From Fimenecus sp045613685 (lineage in GTDB: Bacteria > Bacillota > Clostridia > Oscillospirales > Acutalibacteraceae): a DNA stretch of 63,035 nt. The notes below the pieces were generated by a model. The model saw nothing but the letters and a program-made list of their open reading frames with translations, was not told the origin of the DNA and made no database searches. A program made the position numbers and the translations under genes. The stretch lies in contig JAZLBL010000046.1 in the NCBI GenBank assembly GCA_045613685.1, positions 1-63,035 of the forward strand. Direction: 5' to 3'. Of this stretch, positions 26,392 to 34,747 are shown piece after piece (the stretch's first letter is position 1; every line of letters begins with the position of its first letter).

Positions 26392-26420
26392 TTGACACTT
26401 GGGTTTATAAAGAGTAAACT
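26392..26420 (+). promoter_or_regulatory. sigma-A-type promoter for the aconitase X genes
   Basis: A perfect TTGACA (26392-26397) is separated by 17 bases from TAAACT (26415-26420, 4 of 6 matches to TATAAT). The ribosome site AGAGGTG follows 25 bases later. It is placed between the cotJC terminator and the aconitase X start. Confidence 0.7.
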
Positions 26421-26455
26421 ATATTTGTTAAAATATTATTAAAGAGGTGCTTAAC

Positions 26456-27736
26456 ATGGCAATGCAGCTTACAGCTGAACAACAAGCTTTGCTCAATGGT
26501 GAACAAGGCGAAGTTATGGCTAAAGTTATGAAAACACTTGTAATGTATGGTGAAACATTTGGTGCAGAAAAAATGGTTCCTGTTACAAGTGATAAGGGAC
26601 ATCTTGTTACAAGTTTTGGTCTTAAAATGATGACTCCAGTTTTTGATTTGATGGACCAGCTCCTTAATGCTGGTGTTGTTTCAAAACAGAAATTCTCAGT
26701 TGACCCAAAACCATTTGACCCAAATGTTCCATCAGATTTCCTTAAAAACTTTGTTTTTAAAAAGTTTATGTATTCAAAACAAGATTCATATAACGAACAG
26801 CTTCGTAAAATGGGTCTTTTAAATGACGATGCTTATACTTGCGCTTGCTATCTTGATGAAGTAGGCAACACACCAAAGAAGGGTGATATTCTTTCTTGGG
26901 CTGAATCAAGTGCAGTTGCTTACGCAAACTCAGTTATCGGCGCTCGTTGTAACCGTAACTCAGGTATCATCGAAATGATGGGCTCAATCGCTGGCTTTGT
27001 TCCATATTTTGGTCTTCTCACAGACGAAGGCAGAAAAGCAACATGGGTTATTGAAGTTAAATGTTCAAAGAAACCAGAAGCTCAGATTCTCGGTTCTGCA
27101 ATCGGTATGAAAGTTATGGAAGATGTACCTTATGTTAAGGGTATGAACGAATGGCTTGGTACTGAACTTAATGATGATAATAAAGCATATCTCAAAGATT
27201 TTGGTGCTGCTTGTGCATCAAACGGTGCTGTTGGTCTTTTCCATATCGCAGGTCTTACACCTGAAGCTGCTGAAATGGGTGATTCACTTGTTGCAGAAAA
27301 TGCACAGGTTTATGTTATTGATGATGCTGAACTTGAAAGAGTTAAGGCATCATATCCAGTTATGTGGAAAAATCCTGATGCAACTCCAAAACTTTGCTTT
27401 GTTGGTTGCCCCCATATGACAATGGCTCAGCTTAATGAATGGACAGAAAACGTTAGTGTAGGTCTTGCTAAAAACGGATTGAAGAAAGTTTCGATTCCAA
27501 CTGTATTCACAGCTCCACCAGCAGTTTGTGATGAATTTAAAAAGACAGATATGTATGCTAAGCTTCAGGCAACAGGTGTTGTGCTCAGCTATATTTGCCC
27601 ACTTATGTATATGAACAACCCGCTTGCAAAGAAAATGCCAGTAATCACAAACTCAAATAAACTTCGTACATACACAACTTCTCGTTACTATACAAGCGAA
27701 GAAATTCTTGACATCATTACAAAGGAGGCAAAATAA
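26456..27736 (+). CDS. aconitase X catalytic (large) subunit, DUF521
   Basis: The 426-residue protein matches the aconitase X catalytic domain: MQLTAEQQALLNGEQG at the start, GARCNRNSG, SCGAA-like LKDFGAACASNGAVGLFHIAGLTPEA and FVGCPHMT near the C-terminal third, with conserved cysteines for an iron-sulphur cluster. Aconitase X enzymes are dehydratases; characterised members act on cis-3-hydroxy-L-proline or on mevalonate 5-phosphate (archaea). The swivel domain is a separate gene 1 base downstream. The start is ATG 26456 behind AGAGGTG. The true substrate here is unknown. Confidence 0.88.
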   Translation: MAMQLTAEQQALLNGEQGEVMAKVMKTLVMYGETFGAEKMVPVTSDKGHLVTSFGLKMMTPVFDLMDQLLNAGVVSKQKFSVDPKPFDPNVPSDFLKNFVFKKFMYSKQDSYNEQLRKMGLLNDDAYTCACYLDEVGNTPKKGDILSWAESSAVAYANSVIGARCNRNSGIIEMMGSIAGFVPYFGLLTDEGRKATWVIEVKCSKKPEAQILGSAIGMKVMEDVPYVKGMNEWLGTELNDDNKAYLKDFGAACASNGAVGLFHIAGLTPEAAEMGDSLVAENAQVYVIDDAELERVKASYPVMWKNPDATPKLCFVGCPHMTMAQLNEWTENVSVGLAKNGLKKVSIPTVFTAPPAVCDEFKKTDMYAKLQATGVVLSYICPLMYMNNPLAKKMPVITNSNKLRTYTTSRYYTSEEILDIITKEAK

Positions 27737-27737
27737 A

Positions 27738-28178
27738 ATGAAAACATTTAAAGGTCGTCCAGTAGTACCTGGCACAGCAACAGCGACAGCTCTTGTTTCA
27801 CACGGTGGTTTCAATACACTTGCTTCCTTCCAAGGTGCACTTCAATTTGGTGACAAACAAGCAAAATGTGGTGACCAGAATAATACTGATATTTATGAAA
27901 AACCAATGGTAGGCACAGCACTTTGCTTACCACAGACAATTGGTTCAACAACAGGTGGTCTTGTTCTTTATTGCGCAAAGGTTATGGAACGTTGTCCTGC
28001 TTGTATGCTTTTCTCAGAGCATATTGACTCACTTGCAGCAGCAGGCGCAATTATCGGTTCAGTTTGGACAGATACTCCAATGCCTACAGTTGACTGTCTT
28101 GGCGAAGAGTTCCTTAATACAGTAAAAACAGGTGATAAAATCACAGTTTACGAAGACGGAACAGTTACAGTTGAATAA
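27738..28178 (+). CDS. aconitase X swivel (small) subunit, DUF126
   Basis: The 146-residue product is the mobile swivel domain that pairs with the catalytic subunit. Typical elements are an early GRPVVPGTATATALVS, LPQTIGSTTGG and the late AGAIIGSVWTDTPMPTVD. The strong site AAGGAGG lies in the last codons of the large-subunit gene, 9 bases before the ATG. Split subunits correspond to the two-protein form of aconitase X. A terminator follows 14 bases after the stop. Confidence 0.88.
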   Translation: MKTFKGRPVVPGTATATALVSHGGFNTLASFQGALQFGDKQAKCGDQNNTDIYEKPMVGTALCLPQTIGSTTGGLVLYCAKVMERCPACMLFSEHIDSLAAAGAIIGSVWTDTPMPTVDCLGEEFLNTVKTGDKITVYEDGTVTVE

Positions 28179-28192
28179 TCAAACATAAGAAA

Positions 28193-28225
28193 AGAGCCTA
28201 TCACACGATAGGCTCTAATTTTTTT
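28193..28225. terminator. bidirectional terminator between aconitase X and tRNA-Ser
   Basis: A perfect 10-base-pair stem (28193-28202 with 28207-28216) with a 4-base loop is followed by AATTTTTTT on the plus strand. On the minus strand the same stem is followed by a T-rich tail (TTTCTTATGTTT), so it can also end the tRNA-Ser transcript. Confidence 0.88.
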
Positions 28226-28317
28226 GGCGGAGAGCAAGGGATTCGAACCCTCGAAACCGTTTTAGCAGTTTACACGATTTCCAATCGTGCTCCTTCGACC
28301 AGCTCGGACAACTCTCC
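28225..28317 (-). tRNA. tRNA-Ser (anticodon GGA)
   Basis: On the minus strand the sequence folds as a 93-base type II tRNA. The 7-base acceptor stem GGAGAGT pairs with GCTCTCC, the anticodon stem CACGA/TCGTG encloses TTGGAAA with anticodon GGA, a long variable arm follows, and the T arm contains GGTTCGAATCC. The 3' CCA is encoded. The long variable arm and anticodon identify serine (UCC/UCU codons). Confidence 0.97.
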
Positions 28318-28333
28318 ACTTCAACAGTTGTCT

Positions 28334-28362
28334 ATTATATATGAAAGTAACTTTAAAATCAA
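28334..28362 (-). promoter_or_regulatory. promoter for tRNA-Ser
   Basis: Read on the minus strand, TTGATT (28362-28357) is 17 bases from a perfect TATAAT (28339-28334), which ends 16 bases before the tRNA 5' end. Confidence 0.75.
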
Positions 28363-28381
28363 GACTTTTCTTTATGTTCAT

Positions 28382-28410
28382 TTGACATTTTATCTTATAT
28401 AATATATAAT
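28382..28410 (+). promoter_or_regulatory. consensus sigma-A promoter for the AGCS symporter
   Basis: TTGACA (28382-28387) and TATAAT (28405-28410) are both perfect and separated by exactly 17 bases. The symporter ATG is 28 bases downstream, with AAGGAGT between. This is the strongest vegetative promoter in the window and suggests high expression. Confidence 0.85.
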
Positions 28411-28438
28411 TCCTACATTATGTTTTAAGGAGTATTTT

Positions 28439-29836
28439 ATGTTTGAACAGCTTATCAACACTGTAAATAACGCGTTATACAGTTACATTCTCATTATTAT
28501 TCTTGTATTTGGTGGATTGTATTTTACACTCCGTACAAAGTTTGTACAGTTTAGATTATTGAAAGAACAATTTCACGCTGTAATGGAAAAACCTGATGAT
28601 AACGGTGTTTCATCTTTTCAAGCATTGATGGTTTCAACTGCATCACGAGTAGGCACAGGTAATATCATTGGTGTTTCAACAGCACTTTGCCTTGGTGGTT
28701 TTGGTTCAGTATTTTGGATGTGGATGATTGCTATTATTGGTAGTGCATCGGCATTTATCGAAAGTACACTTGCACAGATTTATAAGCGAAAAGGTCCTGA
28801 TGGTAGCTATGGTGGACCTGCATATTATATTGAAACTGCTTTGCATAGCAAACCATTAGCAATTATTTTTTCAATTCTTCTTATACTTACTTATGGTTTT
28901 GGTTTTAATATGCTTTGTTCATACAACTTGCAGTCAACATTTTCGGGATATAGTTTTTACAATGCAAAAATTACACCTTGGCTTATTGGTCTTGTTGTCG
29001 CAGTTGTAGTTGGTTATTGCCTTTTTGGTGGTGGCAAGCGTGTAATAAAGGTTACAAGTACACTTGTTCCTTTTATGGGTGTCGCATACATTCTCGTAGC
29101 ACTTGTAATTGTGTTTATGAATATCGGACTTTTGCCTGATATTTTTAAGACAATTTTTTCAGAAGCATTTGATTTCCAAGCAATCTTTGGCGGATTTAGT
29201 GGTTCTTGTGTAATGTTTGGTATCAAGCGTGGCCTTTTCAGTAATGAAGCTGGTGTTGGTTCTGCACCAAATGCATCAGCATCAGCAGAAGTTAAACATC
29301 CTGTAAAACAAGGTCTTGTTCAGGTTCTTTCTGTATTTATTGATACAGTTCTTATATGTTCAGCAACAGCGTTTATGTGTATGAGTTCAGGTGTTAAGCC
29401 ATCTGCTGAACTTTCCGGTGCACCTTATGTTCAGGCGGCACTTACACAGACTCTCGGCTCATTCGGACCAATTTTCATTACTGTTGCAATGATTTTATTT
29501 GCATTTACAACTCTTATCGGCAACCTTTTCTATGTTGATAAATGTATTTTCCATATTTATGGCAAGATGCCAAGTAAAGCGTTTATGAGCATCTATTATA
29601 TCGTTGCATCTGCTATTATCTTCATTGGCGCAGGGCTTAGCGCAGACTTGCTTTGGGGTATTGCTGACGTAACAATGGGTGCAATGACAGTTATCAATAT
29701 GCCTGTAATTCTTTATCTTGGTAAATATGCTTATAGAGCATTAAAAGATTATGAAAAACAGCGTAAAGATGGCGTTGAACCTGTATTTAAAGCAAAAAAT
29801 ATTGACTTACCACACAAGACAGATTATTGGAATTAA
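28439..29836 (+). CDS. sodium:alanine symporter family (AGCS) transporter
   Basis: The 465-residue protein is an integral membrane carrier with about ten helices. The N-terminal half carries STASRVGTGNIIGVSTALCL and then GGFGSVFWMWMIAIIGSASA, the AGCS signature; GLFSNEAGVGSAPNASA lies in the middle. AGCS carriers import alanine or glycine, some other small amino acids, with sodium or protons. It is expressed from its own promoter and ends in a hairpin terminator. Location next to the aconitase X genes suggests, but does not show, a shared substrate. Confidence 0.92.
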   Translation: MFEQLINTVNNALYSYILIIILVFGGLYFTLRTKFVQFRLLKEQFHAVMEKPDDNGVSSFQALMVSTASRVGTGNIIGVSTALCLGGFGSVFWMWMIAIIGSASAFIESTLAQIYKRKGPDGSYGGPAYYIETALHSKPLAIIFSILLILTYGFGFNMLCSYNLQSTFSGYSFYNAKITPWLIGLVVAVVVGYCLFGGGKRVIKVTSTLVPFMGVAYILVALVIVFMNIGLLPDIFKTIFSEAFDFQAIFGGFSGSCVMFGIKRGLFSNEAGVGSAPNASASAEVKHPVKQGLVQVLSVFIDTVLICSATAFMCMSSGVKPSAELSGAPYVQAALTQTLGSFGPIFITVAMILFAFTTLIGNLFYVDKCIFHIYGKMPSKAFMSIYYIVASAIIFIGAGLSADLLWGIADVTMGAMTVINMPVILYLGKYAYRALKDYEKQRKDGVEPVFKAKNIDLPHKTDYWN

Positions 29837-29845
29837 ACACATTAT

Positions 29846-29881
29846 TCACCCTATGCATAAACTGTATAGGGTGATTTTTTT
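29846..29881 (+). terminator. terminator after the symporter, carrying the next ribosome site
   Basis: A perfect 9-base-pair stem (29846-29854 with 29866-29874), an 11-base loop and seven Ts (29875-29881) make an intrinsic terminator. GGGTGA in the 3' arm is the only Shine-Dalgarno sequence for the ATG at 29882, which begins directly after the last T. Confidence 0.85.
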
Positions 29882-30367
29882 ATGCGAAGTTTTGAATATA
29901 ACCGAAATAATGTAGTGGAATATGCAAAAAGATGGGCGTTGTCAAGAAACCCGCAATATTATGATTTTCACGGAATAGGTGGGGATTGCACAAATTTCGC
30001 ATCTCAATGTATTTTTGCTGGTGCAGGAGTAATGAATTATACCCGTGATTATGGTTGGTACTATATCTCGCCTGATAACCGTGCACCAGCGTGGTCAGGT
30101 GTTGAGTATTTATATAGATTTTTGACCACTAATGAAAGTGTAGGACCTGTTGGCAGAGATGCGGATATAAGTGGAATTCAATTTGGAGATGTAATATTTT
30201 TAAGTAACGGTCAAAGACTTTATCATTCCCTTGTTGTAACTGGATTTGACACAGATGGCGAAATACTGATTTGTGCTCATACCAATGATTCTTATATGAG
30301 AAGGTTGGATAGTTATAATTTCTATTCAACATATCCTGTGCATATTGAAAAAGTTAATACTTGGTAA
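29882..30367 (+). CDS. Amidase_6-type putative peptidase
   Basis: The 161-residue protein has the hallmarks of the Amidase_6 (putative amidase) family: NNVVEYAKRWALSRNP, the likely nucleophile Cys in GGDCTNFASQC, and a His in LYHSLVVTG as the second catalytic residue. It has no signal peptide and no extra domain. Such cysteine hydrolases are common in spore formers. The start codon follows a terminator hairpin directly, so an independent transcript is not obvious. A convergent terminator separates it from the CapA gene. Confidence 0.8.
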   Translation: MRSFEYNRNNVVEYAKRWALSRNPQYYDFHGIGGDCTNFASQCIFAGAGVMNYTRDYGWYYISPDNRAPAWSGVEYLYRFLTTNESVGPVGRDADISGIQFGDVIFLSNGQRLYHSLVVTGFDTDGEILICAHTNDSYMRRLDSYNFYSTYPVHIEKVNTW

Positions 30368-30370
30368 AAC

Positions 30371-30402
30371 AAAAAAGGATTGGTGAAAACCAATCCTTTT
30401 TT
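30371..30402. terminator. bidirectional terminator between convergent genes
   Basis: A perfect 14-base-pair inverted repeat (30371-30384 with 30389-30402) with a GAAA tetraloop has six As on one side and six Ts on the other. It can stop transcription of the amidase gene and, from the other strand, of the CapA gene. Confidence 0.92.
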
Positions 30403-30403
30403 G

Positions 30404-31567
30404 TTACATCTGCTCCAAAATATAATTTTTAACATCTTCAAGTTTGCTTTCTTTCCATTTGCCGTCTTCAGCTTTTTCAGCAAGGGGACAGATAATATAG
30501 AAATCAAGTGTTTCACCGGGTACTCGTCCCGTCCTTAACGGTTCAGCAAAATGTTCATTCCATTTTTCTTCACTAGCACCTTTGAATTCTTCGGGTTTTA
30601 AATAAGTCATTTGACGCTTTGTGGCTGCTATAAGCATCTTTGCTGATAATGGTGCTAAAAGGTTATATTCGTCTTCCTGAACGTCAACAAATATGCGTGG
30701 CAACTCGTCTTTCACAATGTGTTCTTCACCACGAACAATTCTAAGTCCCATTGGCTCATAAGTAAACTCGTTTTCGGTGAAATTGAGTTTAATAATTAAA
30801 CCAATGTCTGTATTAAACTGTGAACGCTGATAATCAGTATCAAAAATAAAATTGCCAAGTGAATAGAAGATAATTTTATCACCAACAGTTTCATAATTCA
30901 TCGGTACATGTGGGTGGTGTGCAACAACAATGTCAGCGCCCATTTCTAAATACTTGTGGTATCTTTCGCGAGTGTAAGGGGAAGGGAGTGGAGTGAATTC
31001 TTCACCTGCGTGAGCAACAATAATACACCAACGGCAAGTCTTTTTAATCTCTTTGATTGACTCTTGAATAGCGTCTAAATCACTCCAACTATAACAACCG
31101 GGTTTATCAACATCTGCCTTACGACAAGCACGCTGATAACCGACACCAAACATACCAATTCCACCTGCTTCGTTGAGAATTACAGGTTTTCTTGCCTCGT
31201 CAATGTTCATTCCCGCACCGATTGTCTGCACATTGCTTTCTTTTGCGATTTTCAAAGTGCTTTCAATACCATAAGGACCAGCATCCATAATATGATTATT
31301 ACAAATATTCCAGATATCTGATTTCATATTTTTAAGGACTTTAACAGCTTTCGGGTCAATGGTATGTAATAACTGCTGAACACCACTTTGAGTTGTATTT
31401 TGTTCTGCAACTGCAACAGGACCTTCAACATTAGTTATAACATGGTCAGCACTATGAAGAAAGTGAAGAATTTCTTGTGATATTAAATTTTCATCATCCC
31501 ATTTACCATACATATATCGGTCAAAACCAATATCGCCGGTAAAGACTAATGAAGTAGTTGTTTTCAT
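30404..31567 (-). CDS. CapA-family metallophosphatase-like protein
   Basis: The 387-residue protein matches the CapA/PgsA (PGA_cap) family: LVFTGDIGFDRYM near the start, NVEGP, CNNHIMDAGPYGIESTL, VAHAGEE and VVAHHPHVP, which supply Asp, Asn and His residues of a calcineurin-like metal site. CapA proteins are usually membrane-anchored and take part in poly-gamma-glutamate export. This one starts straight into the domain with no membrane segment, so it is probably cytoplasmic. No pgsB/capB or capC genes are nearby. GAAAGGAT precedes the ATG. Confidence 0.88.
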   Translation of the reverse strand: MKTTTSLVFTGDIGFDRYMYGKWDDENLISQEILHFLHSADHVITNVEGPVAVAEQNTTQSGVQQLLHTIDPKAVKVLKNMKSDIWNICNNHIMDAGPYGIESTLKIAKESNVQTIGAGMNIDEARKPVILNEAGGIGMFGVGYQRACRKADVDKPGCYSWSDLDAIQESIKEIKKTCRWCIIVAHAGEEFTPLPSPYTRERYHKYLEMGADIVVAHHPHVPMNYETVGDKIIFYSLGNFIFDTDYQRSQFNTDIGLIIKLNFTENEFTYEPMGLRIVRGEEHIVKDELPRIFVDVQEDEYNLLAPLSAKMLIAATKRQMTYLKPEEFKGASEEKWNEHFAEPLRTGRVPGETLDFYIICPLAEKAEDGKWKESKLEDVKNYILEQM

Positions 31568-31630
31568 AGGAATAATCCTTTCAAATTGAGTGTAATTATT
31601 ATATCATTATTTATTTTTATATTCAAGTGC

Positions 31631-31666
31631 AATAAAATAGCAGTCCCGACAAAAGTCGAAACTGCT
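31631..31666 (-). terminator. terminator after tRNA-Leu
   Basis: On the minus strand a 12-base-pair stem with two G-T pairs (31666-31655 with 31650-31639), a TTTT loop and the tail ATTTTATT follow the tRNA. Confidence 0.8.
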
Positions 31667-31670
31667 GTTT

Positions 31671-31755
31671 TGGTGCGGGTAGCAGGGGTCGAACCTGTAC
31701 ACCTCTCGGCACAAGATCCTAAATCTTGCGTGTCTGCCAATTCCACCATACCCGC
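31671..31755 (-). tRNA. tRNA-Leu (anticodon TAG)
   Basis: The minus strand folds as an 85-base type II tRNA. The acceptor stem GCGGGTA pairs with TACCCGC, the anticodon stem CAAGA/TCTTG encloses TTTAGGA with anticodon TAG, the variable arm is long, and the T arm has GGTTCGACC. CCA is encoded. It reads CUA and other CUN leucine codons. Confidence 0.97.
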
Positions 31756-31767
31756 AAATACTTGCAT

Positions 31768-31796
31768 ATTATATCAAAGTTTTTTTGAAAATTCAA
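31768..31796 (-). promoter_or_regulatory. promoter for tRNA-Leu
   Basis: On the minus strand TTGAAT (31796-31791) and a perfect TATAAT (31773-31768) are 17 bases apart, 12 bases before the tRNA 5' end. Confidence 0.72.
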
Positions 31797-31825
31797 TAGA
31801 CAAATCTGTTATTATGTTATAAAAT
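31797..31825 (+). promoter_or_regulatory. possible promoter for the glycoside hydrolase gene
   Basis: TAGACA (31797-31802) and TAAAAT (31820-31825) are 17 bases apart on the plus strand. They lie back to back with the tRNA-Leu promoter and 53 bases before the hydrolase ATG. Matches are 5 of 6 in each box. Confidence 0.5.
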
Positions 31826-31877
31826 ATATATAATTATTATGCCGTGATAGGCTTTGTTCAATTTGGAGGTAAAAATT

Positions 31878-33632
31878 ATGGGATTTATGAAAACTCGTTG
31901 GACTGATAAGGTTGATAGAAACAATCCGTTGCCTGAATATCCACGTCCACAAATGGAGCGAAGTGACTGGATGTCACTTAACGGTGTTTATGACTATGCA
32001 ATTAAAGGCGCAAATTGTGAATGGGCAGAAGATTTTGATGGTGAAATTGTAGTTCCTTTTGCAGTTGAAAGCATGCTTTCTGGTGTTCAGAAACAATTGC
32101 TTCCAAGTCAACGTCTTTGGTATAAAAAGTTATTCACAATTCCTGAAAATATGAAAGGTAAGAATATTTTACTTAACTTTGCCGCGGTCGACTGGCAGTG
32201 CAAGGTATATATAAATAAATCACTTGCTGGTACACATACAGGCGGTTATGCAACATTTACACTTGATATAACAAACTTATTGATTGATGGTGAAAATGAA
32301 CTCGTTGTTTGCGTTTATGACCCAACTGAAAAAGGCTGGCAACAACGTGGCAAACAGGTTATTGATACTCACGGTTTCTGGTATGTTGCAACATCAGGTA
32401 TTTGGCAGAGTGTGTGGCTTGAAGCAACAGATGCTTGCCATATTACAAAACTTCGTATGATTCCTGATATTGACGAAAAAACTCTCAAAATTAAGACTTT
32501 TGCAACAGAAGAAAACCTTAAAGTAAAGGTTACAGTTTTCGATGGTGAAACAGTTATGTCTGAAAACACACTTTCAATGGATGATGAAATCAAATTCCAA
32601 GACATCAAGCTCTGGTCACCTGAAAACCCATTCCTTTACGACCTTAAAATTGAACTCATTAAAGATGGTAAAACAGTTGATACTGTTAAGAGCTATGTTG
32701 GTATGCGTAAATTCTCAATGCAGAATGACAATTATGGTATTCCAAGATTCTTCCTTAACAATGAGCCATATTTCCAGAAAGGTCTTCTTGACCAGGGTTA
32801 TTGGTCAGATGGTGGTATGACACCTCCAACAGACGAAGCAATGATTTATGATATTGAAACTATGAAGAGATTAGGTTTCAATATGATGCGTAAACACATT
32901 AAAGTTGAACTTGACCGTTGGTATTATCATTGTGACCGTCTCGGTATGCTTGTATGGCAAGATATGGTAAGTGGTGGCGAATACATAGGCACAATGCTTG
33001 CAGGTGTAGCGCCATTCTTTGGCATCAATGTTAAAGATGATAAATATAAAGCATTCAAGCGTGGCGAGAAAAAGTGGCGTGACGAATTCAAACGCGAACT
33101 TAATGAAATGCTTAATCAGTTGTTCAATCATACTTGTATTTCTGTTTGGGTGCCATTCAACGAAGGTTGGGGTCAGTTTGACTCAGTTCAGATTGCAACA
33201 AGCGTTAAAAACTTTGACCCAACAAGACTTGTTGACCATGCAAGTGGTTGGCACGACCAGGGTGCAGGTGACTTCAACAGTATGCACAGATATACTGTGC
33301 CTGTAACAGGTCGCAAGAATGACGGCAGAATCTTTGCACTTACAGAATACGGCGGATACAGCAGAGTTGTAAGCGACCATACTTGGGATGAATCAAAGAG
33401 TTTTGGCTATATGATGTATAAGACTAAGGACTCACTTACAAAAGCATATAAAAAGCTTCACGAAAATCAGGTTATTCCGCTTATCGATAAAGGTTTGAGT
33501 GCTACTGTTTATACCCAGGTTAGTGACGTTGAAAACGAAGTTAACGGTATTATGACTTATGACCGTGAGCACATTAAGATTGATGAAGATGTAATTATCG
33601 ATATCAATAATAAGCTCACAATTATGAAATAA
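31878..33632 (+). CDS. family 2 glycoside hydrolase
   Basis: The 584-residue protein has the GH2 layout. The sugar-binding jelly-roll domain (about 30-185) contains WYKKLFTIP and ATSGIWQSVWLE. An Ig-like domain (about 188-275) follows, then a TIM barrel (about 280-584). The acid/base Glu is E429 in FNEGWGQ and the nucleophile is E490 in ALTEYGGYS. There is no signal peptide, so it acts inside the cell on imported oligosaccharides. Activity could be beta-galactosidase, beta-glucuronidase or beta-mannosidase-like and cannot be chosen here. The start is ATG 31878 behind GGAGGT. A WYL regulator follows after one base. Confidence 0.9.
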   Translation: MGFMKTRWTDKVDRNNPLPEYPRPQMERSDWMSLNGVYDYAIKGANCEWAEDFDGEIVVPFAVESMLSGVQKQLLPSQRLWYKKLFTIPENMKGKNILLNFAAVDWQCKVYINKSLAGTHTGGYATFTLDITNLLIDGENELVVCVYDPTEKGWQQRGKQVIDTHGFWYVATSGIWQSVWLEATDACHITKLRMIPDIDEKTLKIKTFATEENLKVKVTVFDGETVMSENTLSMDDEIKFQDIKLWSPENPFLYDLKIELIKDGKTVDTVKSYVGMRKFSMQNDNYGIPRFFLNNEPYFQKGLLDQGYWSDGGMTPPTDEAMIYDIETMKRLGFNMMRKHIKVELDRWYYHCDRLGMLVWQDMVSGGEYIGTMLAGVAPFFGINVKDDKYKAFKRGEKKWRDEFKRELNEMLNQLFNHTCISVWVPFNEGWGQFDSVQIATSVKNFDPTRLVDHASGWHDQGAGDFNSMHRYTVPVTGRKNDGRIFALTEYGGYSRVVSDHTWDESKSFGYMMYKTKDSLTKAYKKLHENQVIPLIDKGLSATVYTQVSDVENEVNGIMTYDREHIKIDEDVIIDINNKLTIMK

Positions 33633-33633
33633 T

Positions 33634-34635
33634 ATGAAAACAGCATCAAAACAAAAATTGCGTTTGCTTTATATTATCGATATTCTCGCAAGCAAGTCTG
33701 ATGAGGAGCATCTGCTTTCTGCAAGTGATATTATTCATTATCTTAAAGAAGATTATGGTATTGAGTGTGAAAGAAAAACAATTTATGACTGTATTGATTG
33801 CCTTAATGAATATGGTTATGAAATTATAAAATCACAGTCACCACGCGGATATTTTATGGTGCCATATCACTTTGAGTTGCCAGAATTGAGATTGCTTATT
33901 GATGCAGTTCAATCTGCAAACTTTATCTCTGCAAAGAAAACAAAGTCATTGCTGAAAAAGTTCTCAAAATTTGCAAGTGAATATCAATATCGCAGAATTG
34001 AAAAGCAAGTTTATATTGATAATCGAAACAAATGCGATAATGAAAGCATTTTCTATAATATTGACATTCTCGATTCGGCTATTATAAACAGAAAACAGGT
34101 CGAAGTTGTTTATCGCAGAAGAAAAGTTGTTAATGGCAAAAAAGCGGTTTATGAAGAAAAGAAAATGACCATTAATCCATATGCTTTAATCTGGTCTAAC
34201 GACCATTATTATCTTGTTGGAAACCATAATAAATATGACAACTTAATTCATTTGAGAGTTGACAGATTAAAAAGCGTTGTTGTTACTGATATAATGGCTC
34301 GTCGTTTTTCAGATGTTTCTCCATATACAACTTCGTTTGATACAGCAGATTATAGCAACAAGCATCTCTCAATGTTTTCAGGTGACATTAAACCCGTTGA
34401 ATTTATCTGTAATAACTCGATGATTGAAGAATTTATTGATAGGTTTGGCGAAAAATGTTCAATGAAACCATTTGATGAAGAACATTTTGTTACAAAGATC
34501 GATGTCGCTGTTACAGACGGCTTGGTTTCTTGGATTATGCAATATGGTGATAAGATAAAAGTTAGGTCACCAAAAGAGTTGAAAAATATGATTATAGACA
34601 AAACAAATTCAATTTTAGCCCAATATAATGGGTAA
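33634..34635 (+). CDS. WYL-domain transcriptional regulator with N-terminal HTH
   Basis: The 333-residue protein has an N-terminal winged helix-turn-helix (about 7-85, with LLSASDIIHYLKEDYGIECERKTIYDCIDCL) and a C-terminal WYL-type ligand domain (about 140-225, with INPYALIWSNDHYYLVGNH and LRVDRLKSV). WYL proteins sense small ligands or nucleic-acid signals. It starts one base after the hydrolase stop, so it is co-transcribed and may control that gene; this is inferred. No terminator was seen after it. Confidence 0.88.
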   Translation: MKTASKQKLRLLYIIDILASKSDEEHLLSASDIIHYLKEDYGIECERKTIYDCIDCLNEYGYEIIKSQSPRGYFMVPYHFELPELRLLIDAVQSANFISAKKTKSLLKKFSKFASEYQYRRIEKQVYIDNRNKCDNESIFYNIDILDSAIINRKQVEVVYRRRKVVNGKKAVYEEKKMTINPYALIWSNDHYYLVGNHNKYDNLIHLRVDRLKSVVVTDIMARRFSDVSPYTTSFDTADYSNKHLSMFSGDIKPVEFICNNSMIEEFIDRFGEKCSMKPFDEEHFVTKIDVAVTDGLVSWIMQYGDKIKVRSPKELKNMIIDKTNSILAQYNG

Positions 34636-34669
34636 AATGATAAAGTTTTAACAAATGTAATCATAACCC

Positions 34670-34698
34670 TTGAAAATTATTGATTTTTATTATAAAAT
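34670..34698 (+). promoter_or_regulatory. promoter for the glycolytic operon
   Basis: TTGAAA (34670-34675) and TAAAAT (34693-34698) are 17 bases apart; an overlapping TATAAA at 34691 is the alternative -10. The pgk ATG is 49 bases downstream with GAAAGGATG before it. Confidence 0.65.
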
Positions 34699-34747
34699 AT
34701 CAATGGTTAATTTTATAAATTATTTCTTTTGAAAGGATGTATTTTAA

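Noticed and set aside
26456..28178. A tricarboxylic-acid-cycle aconitase
   Set aside because: The domains are DUF521 and DUF126 of aconitase X, not the canonical aconitase domains.
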